A DNA stretch of 64,000 nucleotides from Rhipicephalus microplus (Eukaryota; Arthropoda; Arachnida; Ixodida; Ixodidae), in contig NC_134704.1 of NCBI RefSeq assembly GCF_043290135.1, positions 24,036,001-24,100,000 on the forward strand, in the 5' to 3' direction. A program made the position numbers and the translations under genes. The notes under the pieces were generated by a model. It made no database searches. It saw only the letters and a program-made list of their open reading frames with translations, and was not told the origin of the DNA. Positions 62,504 to 64,000 of this stretch are shown in pieces (positions within the stretch are counted from its first letter, which is position 1; each line of letters begins with the position of its first letter).

Positions 62504-63220
62504 ACTTCCCGCCAAACAGAGGCACATGCCCACCAGCGGGTATGTGTCGCTGGTATGCAGGTATGTGCCACAGGTGATTGACTCTTAGTGCCTACCCATG
62601 AGCAACGAGAACACATACAGCCAATTTCAACGCGCGAGCGTTAAGAAATACCCGACATCAGTAGCGTCGACCCGACGAATGCAAAGAATGAATGTCAGGG
62701 TCCCAGCTGGAATCGAACCCAAGACTTCTGCGTGGCAATGAGGCATTTTACCGTAGAGCTAAGCCAGGTCTCGAAACTTCTTTTAAAATATACGCTAATC
62801 TTCGTGAAACGTCAATGGTGATTGCATTGCTGCCTACCCAATTTTATAAACATTACTTACGTACTCCTTCAATACAGCCGTCACGGCTGGTTAACGTCAA
62901 TTTTGATTAGTTGCCATGCGCTGAAGTTGATTAATGTAGCAGTGTCCAGGGCCAGCATTCTCGCGGGCATCAGCGTTACATATCAGCTTCTGGCGTTGGT
63001 AATACCCATGTTTCAGATGTCATCGTTGCGTAAGTGCAAACAACTGGTTATATAAACATCTGCAAGTCTTCAACATATGCCTGTGCGTGACATATTTGAA
63101 CAATTATTTAGCGTCATTTCATGACGTGTCACGCAATAAAAAAATTACAACACGATCACCTTCCCTCTGCATGCTTCGAATAACGTCGATTCCCAGGTAC
63201 GTGGACTTTGCCGAATTTTT
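62504..63220 (-). mobile_element. Repeat B, copy 2, main segment
   Basis: The reverse complement matches 20140-20860 block by block, from CACGTACCTGGGAATCGACG through GACACTGCTACAT, ATTGACGTTTCACGAAGATT and the tRNA-like module to GTGGCACATACC. It carries the better-preserved box B (GGTTCGATTCC, minus strand, 62709-62719). The tRNA-like module occupies about 62711-62785. Confidence 0.88.
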
Positions 63221-63569
63221 ATGCATGTTCATGTGTATGTTTTTGTGTATGTAAACATGCCCGTGTAAAACTGAAAACAAAAATTGAAGGCTGGAGCTTT
63301 GATCATCCCCAACCACCCACTGGTTGGTTACAAGGATGTTGTTTACGTACACTCACACACTCGAATAATCAAACCTTCCAGCAAAGCGTGTGCGAGAATC
63401 CGGCAAAGAAAATACTGATGTTATACATCGTATTCTTCGGTAGTATAAAATAACTGATATGATCGTGCAGGTTTAACGAGCACTCGCTGTATACCAAGTG
63501 GTTCAACTCGACGACGCGTTTTTTTTTTCTACCAATCACAACGATGTTCTGACATGCCACCGATGCGGG
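63221..63569. other. No recognisable gene
   Basis: Short frames only; flank between repeat B and the LINE tail. Confidence 0.5.
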
Positions 63570-63716
63570 CTCATTGGATTGTCAGTGATTTTTTTCTCAT
63601 CCTCTATATCTTTCTTTCCCCTTCTCCCCTTCCCTAGTGCAGGGCGGCCTACTAGGGCTCAGCCCTGATTAACCTCCCCACCTTTCTCCTCATTTTCTCT
63701 ATCTAGCTCTCTCTCT
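63570..63716 (+). mobile_element. I-group LINE 3' UTR (truncated copy)
   Basis: GTCAGTGATTTTTTTCTCAT, CCCTAGTGCAGGGCGGCC, GGGCTCAGCCCTGATTAACC and a terminal TCTCTC run. It is nearly identical in layout to 19155-19303. No ORF2 remnant is readable upstream. Confidence 0.75.
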
Positions 63717-64000
63717 TTCACGAGGGTCCCCCTTCAAGCATTCAGGCTTCTTGCAAATATAAGACGGCGACTCTTATACAGACCTCAAGTACTTGCTCCT
63801 TCACAGGATTGATTTGTTGGGACATCAAAGATGCACTACAGGGAAACACGGTTATAATAACGTCTCAGTGGCTTTACTCAATGAGTACGTCTGTTGATGT
63901 CTTGTATTAGGTTTCAGAGCTCGTTAGCTGTGCATGTGCATCTAACTGAAACCAATTTTTGTCCCCGTTTTCAAAAATAAACGTGCATGCCTAGGTCTCT
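63717..64000. other. No recognisable gene
   Basis: Nothing assignable to the end of the window. Confidence 0.5.

Noticed and set aside
62698..62785. Functional tRNA gene inside repeat B
   Set aside because: Both repeat copies share the flanks, the acceptor ends do not pair, and box B has decayed in copy 1.

Overview
The window looks like non-coding nuclear DNA of an arachnid, most likely a hard tick (Ixodidae). The reasons are the abundant simple repeats, the dispersed repeat types (tRNA-derived SINEs, I-group, CR1/L2-like and RTE-like LINEs, short-LTR Gypsy-like elements) and the family resemblance of the LINE proteins to those I know from tick genomes. Genus and species cannot be read from it. 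I recognise no host protein-coding gene, rRNA or functional tRNA gene. Essentially every supportable coding region belongs to a transposable element.

Layout. (1) 1657-7363: a full-length I-group LINE with 11-bp target-site duplications. Both ORFs are broken by several stops and frameshifts. (2) 10327-12923: an (AAT)n microsatellite interrupted by a 2,324-bp LTR retroelement. It has 103-bp LTRs that differ at one base, a Gag and an integrase remnant, and no protease, RT or RNase H. (3) 15.2-21.1 kb: SINE and LINE tails, plus one copy of a long repeat (called repeat B here) ending in a GATA array. (4) 26.3-27.6 kb: an old I-group RNase H fragment abutting a CR1/L2-like 3' end on the opposite strand. 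(5) 28.6-30.1 kb: a SINE with a clear target-site duplication, compound microsatellites and an RTE fragment. (6) 30427-35710: the centrepiece, an apparently intact two-ORF I-group LINE (ORF1 462 aa, ORF2 1223 aa) flanked by 15-bp duplications and inserted into the 3' tail of a CR1/L2-like element. (7) 35711-38620: that CR1/L2-like element on the minus strand, meeting a truncated I-group tail head to head. (8) 41.3-42.8 kb: a (CTAT)71 array next to a ~146-bp tandem repeat that is interrupted by a GC-rich ~380-bp insert. (9) 43-58 kb: scattered SINEs, LINE remnants and hairpins in otherwise unrecognised AT-rich sequence. (10) 61.7-63.2 kb: a second repeat B copy on the minus strand, split by a 649-bp RTE fragment with an 8-bp target-site duplication. 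(11) 63.57-63.72 kb: another I-group tail.

How the parts relate. The intact LINE encodes what target-primed reverse transcription needs: an RNA-binding Gag-like ORF1, and an ORF2 with APE-type endonuclease, RT, RNase H and a C-terminal zinc motif. Its 3' end resembles the 3' ends of five truncated copies elsewhere in the window, so this lineage has been repeatedly active here. The LTR element and the SINEs lack their own RT and must have moved in trans. The nested insertions give relative ages: CR1/L2-like element before intact LINE, and repeat B before RTE fragment. All homology statements come from reading translations and motifs; no database search was possible.
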